64,000 nucleotides of DNA from Actinomycetota bacterium (lineage in GTDB: Bacteria; Actinomycetota; Actinomycetes; Nanopelagicales; Nanopelagicaceae). Every line of letters begins with the position of its first letter. Positions within the stretch are counted from its first letter, which is position 1. The stretch spans positions 50,880-114,879 of the forward strand of contig JAPLBJ010000017.1 in assembly GCA_026392845.1 (NCBI GenBank), in the 5' to 3' direction. Shown piece by piece: positions 21,277 to 31,103 of this stretch. The notes below the pieces were generated by a model, which searched no databases, was not told the DNA's origin, and worked only from the letters and a program-made list of their open reading frames with translations. Both the position numbers and the translations under genes were made by a program.

Positions 21277-23343
21277 TTAGCCCTGTTCAGCCTTTGATTT
21301 CACGCTGCGAAGCAGAGCTTGGGCAACATCGAGCACCTCAACTTTGGAATCTCGAGCGATTACGCCATCTCCAGTCATAACTCGACAGAAAGGACAGGCG
21401 ACTGCAATCTCTTCCACACCCGTTGCAATTGCTTCATCAACTCGATTGAGATTGATGCGTGTACCAATTTTCTCTTCCATCCACATACGGCCGCCACCGG
21501 CGCCACAACAAAATGAGCGTTCTTTATTGCGAGGCATTTCAGTAATTGTTACACCGGTTGCAACAAGCAATTCACGAGGCGGCTCATAAATTTCATTATG
21601 ACGCCCGAGATAACAAGGATCGTGATACGTCATAGTTGTTGTGCTCTTGTTGATTGGGACTAATCTCTTTTCGCGCACTAATTGATTAAGTAATTGTGTG
21701 TGGTGAACCATGACTAGTTCAAAACCACTTTGCGCGTAGTCGCGGCCGATAGTTGTAAAGCAATGAGGGCAGGTAACAACAACTTTCTTTGTGCCCTTTT
21801 CGGTGCGCGCTGCAAAAACTTCATTGAATGTTTCAATATTTTCGCGCGCAAGAATTTGGTATAAGAATTCGTTACCTGCTCGGCGTGCAGGATCTCCCGT
21901 ACACGTTTCGCGCTTACCAAGAACTGCAAAATTGACACCCGCCATATACAAAAGCTCTGCGACAGCTTTAGTTGTTTTCTTAGCACGCTCTTCATATGCA
22001 CCAGCACATCCGACCCAGAATAAATACTCAACATCATCTGGAAGTTGTCCTTCTACGACGCGAATTGGGAAATCACATTCGCCAACCCAAGCATCTCGGT
22101 CCGTGCGATTTGCACCCCATGGGTTTCCTGCTTTTTCCAAATTACGAAATGTTCCACCAAGTTCAGTTGGGAATTCTGATTCAACTAATACTTGAAAGCG
22201 ACGCATATTGACAATGTGATCAACATGTTCAATATCGACCGGACATTCCTCAACACATGCACCGCACGTTGTACACGACCACAAAACATCGAGTTCAATA
22301 GGGCCTAATTCACTCACTAATGACTCTGTTTCAACGACTTTTGCCATTGCGTGATCGCGCATCGCCATAATTAATAATTTTGGTGAAAGTGGTTTATCTG
22401 TATGCCATGCAGGACATTGAGATTGGCAACGCCCGCATTCGGTACAGCTCGTCATATCGAGCAGGCCCTTCCACGAAATATCTGAACGCGCACCTAGGCC
22501 AAAGACATCATCTTCACTTGGATCTTCAAAATTGATTGGCTTACCGTGTGAAAGCATCTCTGGCAATGGCCCAAGAGAATTTTTGCCATTGCTATTGCGG
22601 CGGTAGTAGATATTGAAAAATGCTAAGAAGCGATGCCATGCAATACCCATTGTTAGATTTTGCGCAATGACAATAAACCAGAGCATTGAAACTACAATTT
22701 TTAGAGCAGCAACCCATTGGATGTAGGTTGTAATTTCGGCAAGAGTAAGTGCTTTGAATTCTTGCGCGATAAACCATGTGGTTATGTGGTGGCGATTCCA
22801 ACTTGTCTCTTCTGAAAGCGCTCCTTCTAAACCACGCAGTGCGATTACACAAAAGACAATGAGAACAATAGTTGCTTCGATGTAATACGCCTTCTTCATT
22901 CCAGAACCAAAGAAGCGCGATGTTCGGCCCTTCTTAGCAAGTCGTGTGAATTGACGAATCCCAATCAATGTCACTATTCCGATACCAGTGAACCAAGTAA
23001 TTGCTTCTACGAAATATTCATAAACCCACCAGTGACCAATAAATGGCAATGAAAAATATGGATTGAGAAGTTGACCATATGCAGTTACAAGAGTTCCAAA
23101 GAGAGCACCGAAGCCGATCATTACAAACCAATGTGCAATTCCAGTACCGGTGAAATTGAGCATCTTTGTATGGCCTAAAACTTCACGAGTCATATTCCAA
23201 AAACGTGAAGCACGATTATCGCTACGTGTTGGATCAGGCTGACCCTTCTTATATATAGCTATTAGTTGGCGCACTCGGAAAGCGAGTAAACCCAATGCAG
23301 CCGCAGTTATCCCATATGCCAGTACGACCAAAAGGAGGTTCAT
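21277..23343 (-). CDS. Membrane-bound Fe-S oxidoreductase (nitrate-reductase-gamma-like N-terminus, two 4Fe-4S, two CCG domains)
   Basis: CTECGRCQSQCPAW, CTTCGACVEECPVDIEH, SFCCGAGGGRMWMEE. Confidence 0.88.
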   Translation of the reverse strand: MNLLLVVLAYGITAAALGLLAFRVRQLIAIYKKGQPDPTRSDNRASRFWNMTREVLGHTKMLNFTGTGIAHWFVMIGFGALFGTLVTAYGQLLNPYFSLPFIGHWWVYEYFVEAITWFTGIGIVTLIGIRQFTRLAKKGRTSRFFGSGMKKAYYIEATIVLIVFCVIALRGLEGALSEETSWNRHHITTWFIAQEFKALTLAEITTYIQWVAALKIVVSMLWFIVIAQNLTMGIAWHRFLAFFNIYYRRNSNGKNSLGPLPEMLSHGKPINFEDPSEDDVFGLGARSDISWKGLLDMTSCTECGRCQSQCPAWHTDKPLSPKLLIMAMRDHAMAKVVETESLVSELGPIELDVLWSCTTCGACVEECPVDIEHVDHIVNMRRFQVLVESEFPTELGGTFRNLEKAGNPWGANRTDRDAWVGECDFPIRVVEGQLPDDVEYLFWVGCAGAYEERAKKTTKAVAELLYMAGVNFAVLGKRETCTGDPARRAGNEFLYQILARENIETFNEVFAARTEKGTKKVVVTCPHCFTTIGRDYAQSGFELVMVHHTQLLNQLVREKRLVPINKSTTTMTYHDPCYLGRHNEIYEPPRELLVATGVTITEMPRNKERSFCCGAGGGRMWMEEKIGTRINLNRVDEAIATGVEEIAVACPFCRVMTGDGVIARDSKVEVLDVAQALLRSVKSKAEQG

Positions 23344-23418
23344 GGCAACAAGAGTATCTAAAAACCCTTTACGGTCGCTCTCTCGCCCTATAAACTAAAA
23401 AAATATTTAGGGAGAGAA

Positions 23419-25005
23419 ATGACTATACAGAATTCAGAAGTTTCGCAATATGTCCTTTCGGTAACTGCGCAGAAATCGGATGACCACAGCGCCATCACCT
23501 GTGTGCGAAAGGGCAGCGATGAATCAGTTGAAGTCACCTCATTTATCTCTAAAGATGGCCGCCTACATTGCCGAGTTCCCGGCAACAAGAGTGAATGGGC
23601 AAGCATCAAAAATCACAAGGGAGAAGTTTTAGATTTCGAAAAGTCCTGGAAATTTTCTCAAGTTGGAATAACAGGAAAATCCAATTCCTCAATCTTGCAT
23701 GATGATAATGACAATGCATTTTTGTGGCTTGCAGACACTGTCTGGTTTGGTCTGACTGATCGCATTTCCAATAGCGAATGGAAAGCGCTTATGGAGAAAA
23801 GAACAAAACAAGGATTCAATGTTATGCAGGTTGTCTCTGGATTGTTGCCAGAGGCAGCATTTGGTGAACCATCAACACTTCTCGATGGCGTTACTTCATG
23901 GACGCTAGATAAAAAAGAATTAGAAAAACGTTGGTGGGATGCAGCAGATCTGAGAGTTATTGATGCAGTTCAAGCAGGACAGATGCCGGCGCTCGTTGGC
24001 GCGTGGAGTTACTACATTTTGGAATTTGGCGCTGATCGCCTAAAACAACATTGGTCAGAAATGATTGCACGTTGGTCTTCCTTTCCAGTTTTTTGGTGCG
24101 TAGCAGGAGAAGTCGGATTGATGGAATACAAAGATCTCTTTGCTGATGATATGCAGGAGAAAGCTCTTTCAATTCAGCAGATGTGGAAACCTGTTATTTC
24201 ACATGTAAGAAATACAGATCCGTGGAAGCGACCAATTACGGTGCACCCATGTCCAGCATTTAATTACTCATCTACTGAAGCGTTGCAAGGTGATGAAAAC
24301 CTTGATTTTATTTGGCTTCAGACGGGACATGCCGATGTCAATGTTATAAAGGCAACGTTAGGTGCTCTCAATAAAGCGCAACACGATTCAAAGCTTCCTG
24401 TTATAAATAGTGAAGTTTGTTACGAAGGCATAGCAGGTGGATCACCCGCAATGTTGCAGCGCTATTTATTTTGGACACACTTACTTCAAGGTGCTGCGGG
24501 ACATACATATGGGGCGCAAGGAATTTGGGCCTTCCATGATGACGAGACAAGTCCGGGTGCAATGTGGGGCTGGATTCCTTGGCAAGAAGCGTCACTACTT
24601 CCTGGTGCAACTCAACTAGGTTTAGCTGCGCAATATTTGCGATCGATACATTGGAATGGTTTTACACCAGCTAATGATTCTATGAAAGTAAATGCAGACC
24701 TAGATCATCCACACCGTCCATGGGCAGGAAAAACTGGCGATAATTTAATTGCATATTTTCCAGCAGTGAGTATGGCGCCAGCCGAGATAGGAATTTCTAT
24801 TGAACTTGCAACGATTGTATTTCAAAAGTTGAAAAAGAGTTCTACCTATTCGATGGAAATTATAAATCCTCGAAATGGCAAAGTTGTAAGAACAGAGAAA
24901 ATAGATAGCAATACCGACGGAGAATGGAATTTCAAAAGTAAAAATATTGCGAGCCCACTTCCAACAATGGAGGATTGGATTGTTAGCCTGAAGTTGCTAG
25001 CGTGA
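23419..25005 (+). CDS. DUF4038 / GH140 (apiosidase)-like TIM-barrel protein, no signal peptide
   Basis: FLWLADTVWFGLTDRISNSEWKALMEKRTKQGFNVMQVV, HPCPAFNYSS, NSEVCYEGIAGG resemble DUF4038 proteins. Confidence 0.7.
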   Translation: MTIQNSEVSQYVLSVTAQKSDDHSAITCVRKGSDESVEVTSFISKDGRLHCRVPGNKSEWASIKNHKGEVLDFEKSWKFSQVGITGKSNSSILHDDNDNAFLWLADTVWFGLTDRISNSEWKALMEKRTKQGFNVMQVVSGLLPEAAFGEPSTLLDGVTSWTLDKKELEKRWWDAADLRVIDAVQAGQMPALVGAWSYYILEFGADRLKQHWSEMIARWSSFPVFWCVAGEVGLMEYKDLFADDMQEKALSIQQMWKPVISHVRNTDPWKRPITVHPCPAFNYSSTEALQGDENLDFIWLQTGHADVNVIKATLGALNKAQHDSKLPVINSEVCYEGIAGGSPAMLQRYLFWTHLLQGAAGHTYGAQGIWAFHDDETSPGAMWGWIPWQEASLLPGATQLGLAAQYLRSIHWNGFTPANDSMKVNADLDHPHRPWAGKTGDNLIAYFPAVSMAPAEIGISIELATIVFQKLKKSSTYSMEIINPRNGKVVRTEKIDSNTDGEWNFKSKNIASPLPTMEDWIVSLKLLA

Positions 25006-27323
25006 CCGAAAATAGTTCCTTAGATGGCGCTGATATCGACGCATTTGGCATTCCTGGATATCTTGGTAAACCGGCAGGTGAGATAAGACAAAAGAGTGAA
25101 TCCGAGGGATTCAAAGATGCATTTTGGGTATCTAATCCAAACCGCCAATCAGATTTACATGTTCTATTTTCTTCAACAGTAGAAATAGATGAAGGACTGT
25201 ATAAATTTGATATTGCTTCGAGTGGAAATTTTCAATTGCTCATTGATGGCCAGATAAAGATTCGAGGCCCTGTTCGTTTCTCTTCACATTTCCCCGAGTA
25301 TTACTCTGAAAACTTCTCTCTTTCAAAAGGCGTCCACACGATTGCGATATTCGCTCACGGCGAATTCCTCAAGACTCGCACAATGGCGCCACTTCCAAAT
25401 TTTGTTTGGATCCGTCTATCTAAAAATAATATCCCTATCTCCCTTACTTGGAGAGCACAAGAGATTCTTGAATATGCGGCAACAGGGCTTCGAATCAGTG
25501 CGCTTTTAGGTTGGGTTGAATGGTTAGAAGAGCCAAGGACGGATCAGGTAATCTGGAAAGAAGTTGGATCAGTAGATGGCTTATTAGAACTAACTGGGCC
25601 GCTCACACAATCTGAATTACGAATTCCACAACTGCCAACAATTATTCCCAATGAGATGGCGCGAGGAACTTTTAGAGAGACATTTACAGGCTATAAATAT
25701 GATGATCTTGCTTCTCAATACTTATTAGCCGACCTCAATCCAGCCCCCGGTGATGATGCCGATGGCATATGGGTACGTTATGACTTAGGAAAAATCCGTA
25801 TTGGCTATTTCAGTATTGTTATTGAGAGTGAGTTTGCTGGTGAAGTAAAGATTGCATATGCCGAACGAATGACACCTCATGGCGAGGTTTCGCCAGTTGT
25901 CGCACTTTCTGCAGGCGCAACACGAATGATTCAACATTTTGCAATAGCTGCAGGCAAAACAAAGATTGAGCCATTCCAGTCAATGGGCGCGAAATTTATT
26001 GAAATAAGAGTTACAACTAAAGGAAAAGTAAAAGTAAGTAACCAAGAATTTCTGGAAAGAGATTTTTTGGGTGAGCCTCTGGGGTATCTAACAACCTCAG
26101 ATCCAATACTCAACAAAATTTGGCAAGTAGGAATCGAAACTCTGCGATCATCGGCAGAGGACGCGCTCGTTGATTCAATTCGTGAGCGCGCTGAATGGGT
26201 AGGTGATGTTGTGACATCTGCACTCAATATTTTGACTGCAGGTTGGGGTGATTACACATTAGTAAAGCGTGCAATATTGCATGCTGCCGCATCAGCTCGT
26301 GAAGATGGAATTGTTGCAGGCTCTGGTCCGGGAGAACTTATCTATTTAGGTACATACGCTGCAATGTGGACAACAGCATGTTTGCAAATTGCCATAGAAG
26401 AAGGTGACACGGCAATTCTTTATGAGTTCGAAGAATCTGCTCGTGCAAATATTGAAGGACTATCAAAACTAATTAGAAAAGATGGATCACACGACTTACC
26501 GTGGTCATTTGTTGATTGGGGTTACAGGCCACCAGAGAATCACGCAGATTTAGCGGTGCTTTCTCACTTTATCAAAGCCCTTTCTTCATGGATGCAGTGG
26601 TTGGAACTGATTGGAAAATCTGATGAAAAAAAAGCGTGGCAAGGTAGATACGATGAAATATGCACCCTTGTAAGTGAGAATCTTCGAGCATCTCCTGCCA
26701 AATATCACGCATATACCCTCGCTGCGCGTAACGCCATCACTAGTAACGAAATTGCAGCGCCAATTATTAAAGATTTTATTAGCGCGGGTTTTCCCTACAA
26801 CCGCAGTGCAAAGCGTTTACGAGATCCACTCAATGTCGTAGAAGGGGCGATAACGCCGTATTTCACTAATTATTCGATGCCAGTACTCATTGATTCAGGT
26901 GATGGAATATCCGCTGCTGATATTTGGCGAACAAATTGGGGTTGGATGCTAGAAAAAGGAGCAACAACCTGGTGGGAAGTCTTTGATGATCGTTGGAGCC
27001 ATTGTCACTATTGGAGCGGTGCACCAACGTGGCAACTTTCTCGTTACGGACTTGGGCTACACCCGCAATTAGATTCTGACGGGTCAAGTGTAATTTTACG
27101 TGTTAGTGATTTTGGACTTAGCTCGATGAAAGGCCGAATCCATATCCCAATTGCGAAATGGGTTGATGTTGAATGGAAGCACCTTAGTGATGATGAAATT
27201 TCCTATTCAATTACAAACACCAAAGAGTTTATAATTTATGTACACAATGAAAAAGTGATGCTCACACCGGGTGAACATCACTTCTCACTAAAACAAAAAA
27301 ATGGAACGGATATTTTTATTTAG
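25002..27323 (+). CDS. GH78-like (alpha-L-rhamnosidase family) protein, divergent
   Basis: Beta-sandwich-like N-terminus and catalytic-like RERAEWVGDVVTSALNIL; weaker match than the other two GH78 proteins. Confidence 0.7.
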   Translation: MTENSSLDGADIDAFGIPGYLGKPAGEIRQKSESEGFKDAFWVSNPNRQSDLHVLFSSTVEIDEGLYKFDIASSGNFQLLIDGQIKIRGPVRFSSHFPEYYSENFSLSKGVHTIAIFAHGEFLKTRTMAPLPNFVWIRLSKNNIPISLTWRAQEILEYAATGLRISALLGWVEWLEEPRTDQVIWKEVGSVDGLLELTGPLTQSELRIPQLPTIIPNEMARGTFRETFTGYKYDDLASQYLLADLNPAPGDDADGIWVRYDLGKIRIGYFSIVIESEFAGEVKIAYAERMTPHGEVSPVVALSAGATRMIQHFAIAAGKTKIEPFQSMGAKFIEIRVTTKGKVKVSNQEFLERDFLGEPLGYLTTSDPILNKIWQVGIETLRSSAEDALVDSIRERAEWVGDVVTSALNILTAGWGDYTLVKRAILHAAASAREDGIVAGSGPGELIYLGTYAAMWTTACLQIAIEEGDTAILYEFEESARANIEGLSKLIRKDGSHDLPWSFVDWGYRPPENHADLAVLSHFIKALSSWMQWLELIGKSDEKKAWQGRYDEICTLVSENLRASPAKYHAYTLAARNAITSNEIAAPIIKDFISAGFPYNRSAKRLRDPLNVVEGAITPYFTNYSMPVLIDSGDGISAADIWRTNWGWMLEKGATTWWEVFDDRWSHCHYWSGAPTWQLSRYGLGLHPQLDSDGSSVILRVSDFGLSSMKGRIHIPIAKWVDVEWKHLSDDEISYSITNTKEFIIYVHNEKVMLTPGEHHFSLKQKNGTDIFI

Positions 27324-27634
27324 TCTAAGTGCCAAACTTCTTTCATAGACATAAGATTTCCATTACCATCTGCAAGATTGACAATTACATCTTCAAACCA
27401 CTTTGACCATTTTGCATTAGCTTGCGAGCTACCCATTTTTGCAAATACATCTTCAACTTTTCCATCTACTTCAAAATATCCCACAACGGTTAGACCGCGG
27501 CGAAAGAGTGTGTAATTCTTAAAGCCTGCAGCTTTGATATCGGCTACTAATTCTGGCCAAATTTCATCGTGACGCTTCTTGTATTCAGCCTCTTTGCCTT
27601 CGTAAATATCGAATGTAAAGCACATACGTTCCAT
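27320..27634 (-). CDS. rhaM: L-rhamnose mutarotase family protein, copy 1
   Basis: MERMCFTFDIYEGKEAEYKKRHDEIWPELVADIKAAGFKNYTLF...GYFE...WSKWFEDV. Confidence 0.85.
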   Translation of the reverse strand: MERMCFTFDIYEGKEAEYKKRHDEIWPELVADIKAAGFKNYTLFRRGLTVVGYFEVDGKVEDVFAKMGSSQANAKWSKWFEDVIVNLADGNGNLMSMKEVWHLD

Positions 27635-27729
27635 CGTTTATTTCCTTTCAGATCTAGAAGCCTTGACACAGGCAACTCTTTTCTTTACGGTGTGAAGAGT
27701 AGAGCCATAGTTGCGATTGGGGTAGAGCA

Positions 27730-28779
27730 GTGGGAAAAATAAGAGTAGGCGTCATCGGCGCTGGAAGCTGGGCTGTTGCATCCCACTTACCAAATTTAGC
27801 TAAGAACAAAGATGTTGAATTTGTAGGAATTTCTCGAAAAGGCCCAGAACTACTTCAAAAAATCAAAGACCAGTACGGCTTTCAGGTCGCTTCAGAAGAT
27901 TACCGAGATATTTTGAATGCTGGCATTGATGTCTGTGTTGTGGGAAGCCCAACTGCCTTTCACCACGAGCATGCAAAAGCAGCGTTAGAAGCTGGTGCGC
28001 ACGTAATGTGTGAGAAGCCAGTAACTATTCATGCGACAGAGGCGTGGGATTTAGTGACGACTGCAGATCGCATGAAGAAAAATCTTGTAGTTTCGTTCGG
28101 TTGGAATTATTTACCGATGATTCAAAAAGCAAAAGCTCTTATGGATGAGCGCGGTATTGGAAATCTTGAACACATGACAGTGCATATGTCATCTCAAACT
28201 CGCGAACTTTTATCGAACACAGGCGCCTATCCTGCTGCTGCACCAGAATCACTTCCTGAACAGAGAACATGGACAGATAAGAATCTTTCTGGTGGTGGTT
28301 ATGCCCAAGCACAACTCACACATGCACTTGGAATGGCTCTGTGGCTAACTGGTGCACGTGTGCAATCAGGTTTTGCGATGATGAGCGCACCAATGAACGC
28401 ACCTGTTGAACTACATGATGCGATCACATACAAATTTGATAACGGTGCAATAGGTGTTGTTTCAGGTGGATCCGCACACGTTGAAGCTCATCGCAAGACT
28501 CACGCACTAGAAATTCGCGCAATTGGAGATAAAGGACAAGTTCTAGTTGATATTGAGCGTGCAGCAGTGTGGCTCTATAGCGAAGGAAAGAATGAATTCC
28601 TTACTCTCAAAGAAGATGAGGGCTACTACAACTGCGATGGCCCTATTGAAGCAATTATTTCTGCTGCGCGCGGCGAAGCATTTATAAACCAGTCACCTGG
28701 TGAATTAGGTGCACGCACTGTTGAAGCACTCGAAGTTGCTTACAAGAGCGCTGATAGCGGAAAACTTGAGAGTCGCTAA
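27730..28779 (+). CDS. Gfo/Idh/MocA family oxidoreductase
   Basis: Rossmann VGVIGAGSWAVASHLPNLAKN; CEKPVTIHATEA. Confidence 0.9.
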   Translation: MGKIRVGVIGAGSWAVASHLPNLAKNKDVEFVGISRKGPELLQKIKDQYGFQVASEDYRDILNAGIDVCVVGSPTAFHHEHAKAALEAGAHVMCEKPVTIHATEAWDLVTTADRMKKNLVVSFGWNYLPMIQKAKALMDERGIGNLEHMTVHMSSQTRELLSNTGAYPAAAPESLPEQRTWTDKNLSGGGYAQAQLTHALGMALWLTGARVQSGFAMMSAPMNAPVELHDAITYKFDNGAIGVVSGGSAHVEAHRKTHALEIRAIGDKGQVLVDIERAAVWLYSEGKNEFLTLKEDEGYYNCDGPIEAIISAARGEAFINQSPGELGARTVEALEVAYKSADSGKLESR

Positions 28780-29939
28780 GCTAATAAAAATTCTTGCAAA
28801 GATTTGATTGCATTTTTGTTAGCTTGATTATTCAAAAGCAGTTGCGCAAAAGATTCTGCCTCCAAGTAATCTTTTCCGACTAAGCGTTGCCATTTAGCTT
28901 TTCGCCATTGCTTTTCTTGCGCTGAATCAAAGTCATTACCAGGTGCTATTTCTATGCGCATAGAGTCACTTCCATGTGAAGTAGTAATTGTTACTTCAGC
29001 ACCGCTAATTGGAATCTCGATAGCCTTTGACGAAATCTTTTCTAGAACATCATTTTTTGCCTCAACACATTGCGTTACATCTTTTACTTGCCAAGCACTG
29101 GCTGCCCCATATTTGTAATCCCAGTAGCTTCCACCGACGGAGCCATTGAGTAATTCCATTGTGACGGGATGAATTCCAAGTTCGATACTTATGAGATCGC
29201 CCGAAAGCCTTTGAGCCAATTGCGTAATGGCAAGATTTTGGCTTTGAATAAATCCGCTATATGGGAAGAGGCGCAAACTTGCAGTAGTAATTCCATCGTG
29301 CGTCTGCGTATTTTCTCCAGCAATAGAGAAAAGATTCCTAAGGCCTCGCTCACCGTCCCAAATATTTTGTTCACTTGGTTGATCACTAGTTGCTGCAAGC
29401 AAACCTAATGTTGTTGCAGCTGCTCGATTAAATATTGCAGCACCAGTTCTGCGATCTGCAACAGCAATTCCGCCCATATTTGCAGCAGCATTTTCAAGCG
29501 CTGAAGTGTGCATAGACGATGAGAGATTTCTGTAAGCGCATGCTGCAGAAGTTGCAGCTAACGTTCCCACAGTAGTTGTTACATGCCAATTCTTTCTATG
29601 TGAAGCGCCAAAGTACTGCGCAGAAGTGGCACTGGTTCGATATCCAGCATAAGCGGATACAAGAAAATTTCTACTATTTTCTGGAAGACGAACTAGAGAA
29701 TCAATAAGTGCGGCCCACATAATTGAGCCGGGGTGTGTCATTACTGACCAATCAATATCGTCGGCATCGTGATAGTTCGAATTTATTGCAAGACGTGCGC
29801 CAATACTTTCAATATCTGCAGAACTACTTCCTGCTCTAGCGCAGACAAGAAAATCAGTAAGCAGAATCTCTAATCTTGCATTCAACTCTTTGTTCTGTGA
29901 AATAGTGCGTAGATCAGAGAGGCGATCGAAGAGTTCCAT
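28776..29939 (-). CDS. MmgE/PrpD-like protein, short and divergent
   Basis: HPGSIMWAALIDSL, AGYRTSATSAQYFGASHRKNWHVTTTVGTLAATSAACA resemble the MmgE/PrpD fold. Confidence 0.6.
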   Translation of the reverse strand: MELFDRLSDLRTISQNKELNARLEILLTDFLVCARAGSSSADIESIGARLAINSNYHDADDIDWSVMTHPGSIMWAALIDSLVRLPENSRNFLVSAYAGYRTSATSAQYFGASHRKNWHVTTTVGTLAATSAACAYRNLSSSMHTSALENAAANMGGIAVADRRTGAAIFNRAAATTLGLLAATSDQPSEQNIWDGERGLRNLFSIAGENTQTHDGITTASLRLFPYSGFIQSQNLAITQLAQRLSGDLISIELGIHPVTMELLNGSVGGSYWDYKYGAASAWQVKDVTQCVEAKNDVLEKISSKAIEIPISGAEVTITTSHGSDSMRIEIAPGNDFDSAQEKQWRKAKWQRLVGKDYLEAESFAQLLLNNQANKNAIKSLQEFLLA

Positions 29940-30985
29940 TACTTCTTCTTTGCCTTAAGTCCGCCAGAGCTACTGTCACGCACAATGTAATGAGTTTCAA
30001 CCATAATCGTGCGTGGGCTTCCACCAGAAATCATTTCGAGAAGGGCTGCAGCAGCTTCGCGCCCAATCATTGCTGCATCGCGATACACAGATGAAAATTG
30101 TTGGCCATACACATCGAACATTGGCCACTCATCAATTGCCACGAAGGCTAAATCTTTTCCAGGAACTAATCCAAGTTTTTTCAAGCCACGCATTGCTCCC
30201 GCTGTACTTCCGATACCTCCACTGAGCAAAGCAGTTGGGCGGTCTTTGAGTGTAAAAAGTCTCTTTGTTTCAGATTCTCCAAATTCGGCATCAAATTTTC
30301 CAAGTGAAACTAAATCAGTCGGATATGCAACCCCAGCTTTCTTGAAAGCGCTTTTGAAACCTTTGAGGCGGTCACGTGTTGTATAAACACGAGTACTTCC
30401 TGAGATAAATGCGATTCGATTATGTCCACGAGATATTAGATCCAAGGTCGCATCTTCAACACCTTGATGGTGGTTTGCAAGAATTGCACTTGAATTTAGA
30501 CCAACTACTTCGCGATCGAGTAGAACAACGGGGGCGTTGAGTTTTTCTAGAGTGCTATTGAGTTCAGGAATATCTTCAGATACTAATGATGCAATAAGTC
30601 CATCAATTTTACGTCTGCGCAATTGAGCAATATTTATACTCTCTGTTGCTACATCACCATCAGAGTTCATCAAAAGCATGGAATACCCAGCTTTGCGCAA
30701 TTCTTGTTCGCAACATTGAGCAATTACGCCAAAAAATGGGTTAGATATATCGCGAATAATGAAACCAATTGTTTTGGTCGCACCGCTACGAAGTGATTGA
30801 GCAAAAAAATCTGGTTCGTAACCCAATTCATCTGCAGCTTTTTGAACTTTGATCCGCATGCGCTCTGAGACATCAGGATGACCAGAGAGAACTCGAGAAA
30901 TGCTGGAGATTGCAACGCCAGCCCGCTCTGCAACATCATGAATCGTTACAGGTGCACTGGATTTTTTTCCTTTACTGCGTGGCAC
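29939..30985 (-). CDS. LacI family transcriptional regulator 1
   Basis: HTH VTIHDVAERAGVAISSISRVLSGHPDVSERMRIKV plus PBP1-type effector domain. Confidence 0.95.
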   Translation of the reverse strand: MPRSKGKKSSAPVTIHDVAERAGVAISSISRVLSGHPDVSERMRIKVQKAADELGYEPDFFAQSLRSGATKTIGFIIRDISNPFFGVIAQCCEQELRKAGYSMLLMNSDGDVATESINIAQLRRRKIDGLIASLVSEDIPELNSTLEKLNAPVVLLDREVVGLNSSAILANHHQGVEDATLDLISRGHNRIAFISGSTRVYTTRDRLKGFKSAFKKAGVAYPTDLVSLGKFDAEFGESETKRLFTLKDRPTALLSGGIGSTAGAMRGLKKLGLVPGKDLAFVAIDEWPMFDVYGQQFSSVYRDAAMIGREAAAALLEMISGGSPRTIMVETHYIVRDSSSGGLKAKKK

Positions 30986-31032
30986 TTTCTCTCCTCGTTC
31001 ATTCGATGGCTAATGATTGTGCAATATCGCCC

Positions 31033-31074
31033 TTGACACCACCCCCGATAAAGGGCATAAAATAGAAACGTTTC
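31033..31074 (+). promoter_or_regulatory. Promoter (TTGACA, 17 bp, CATAAA) with LacI-type operator GAAACGTTTC
   Basis: -35 31033-31038, -10 31056-31061, palindrome 31065-31074 just downstream. Confidence 0.7.
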
Positions 31075-31103
31075 CAGAAACGACGAATAGGCGGATATTG
31101 AGC

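Noticed and set aside
21791-22195. 134-aa plus-strand ORF
   Set aside because: Antisense to the Fe-S oxidoreductase.
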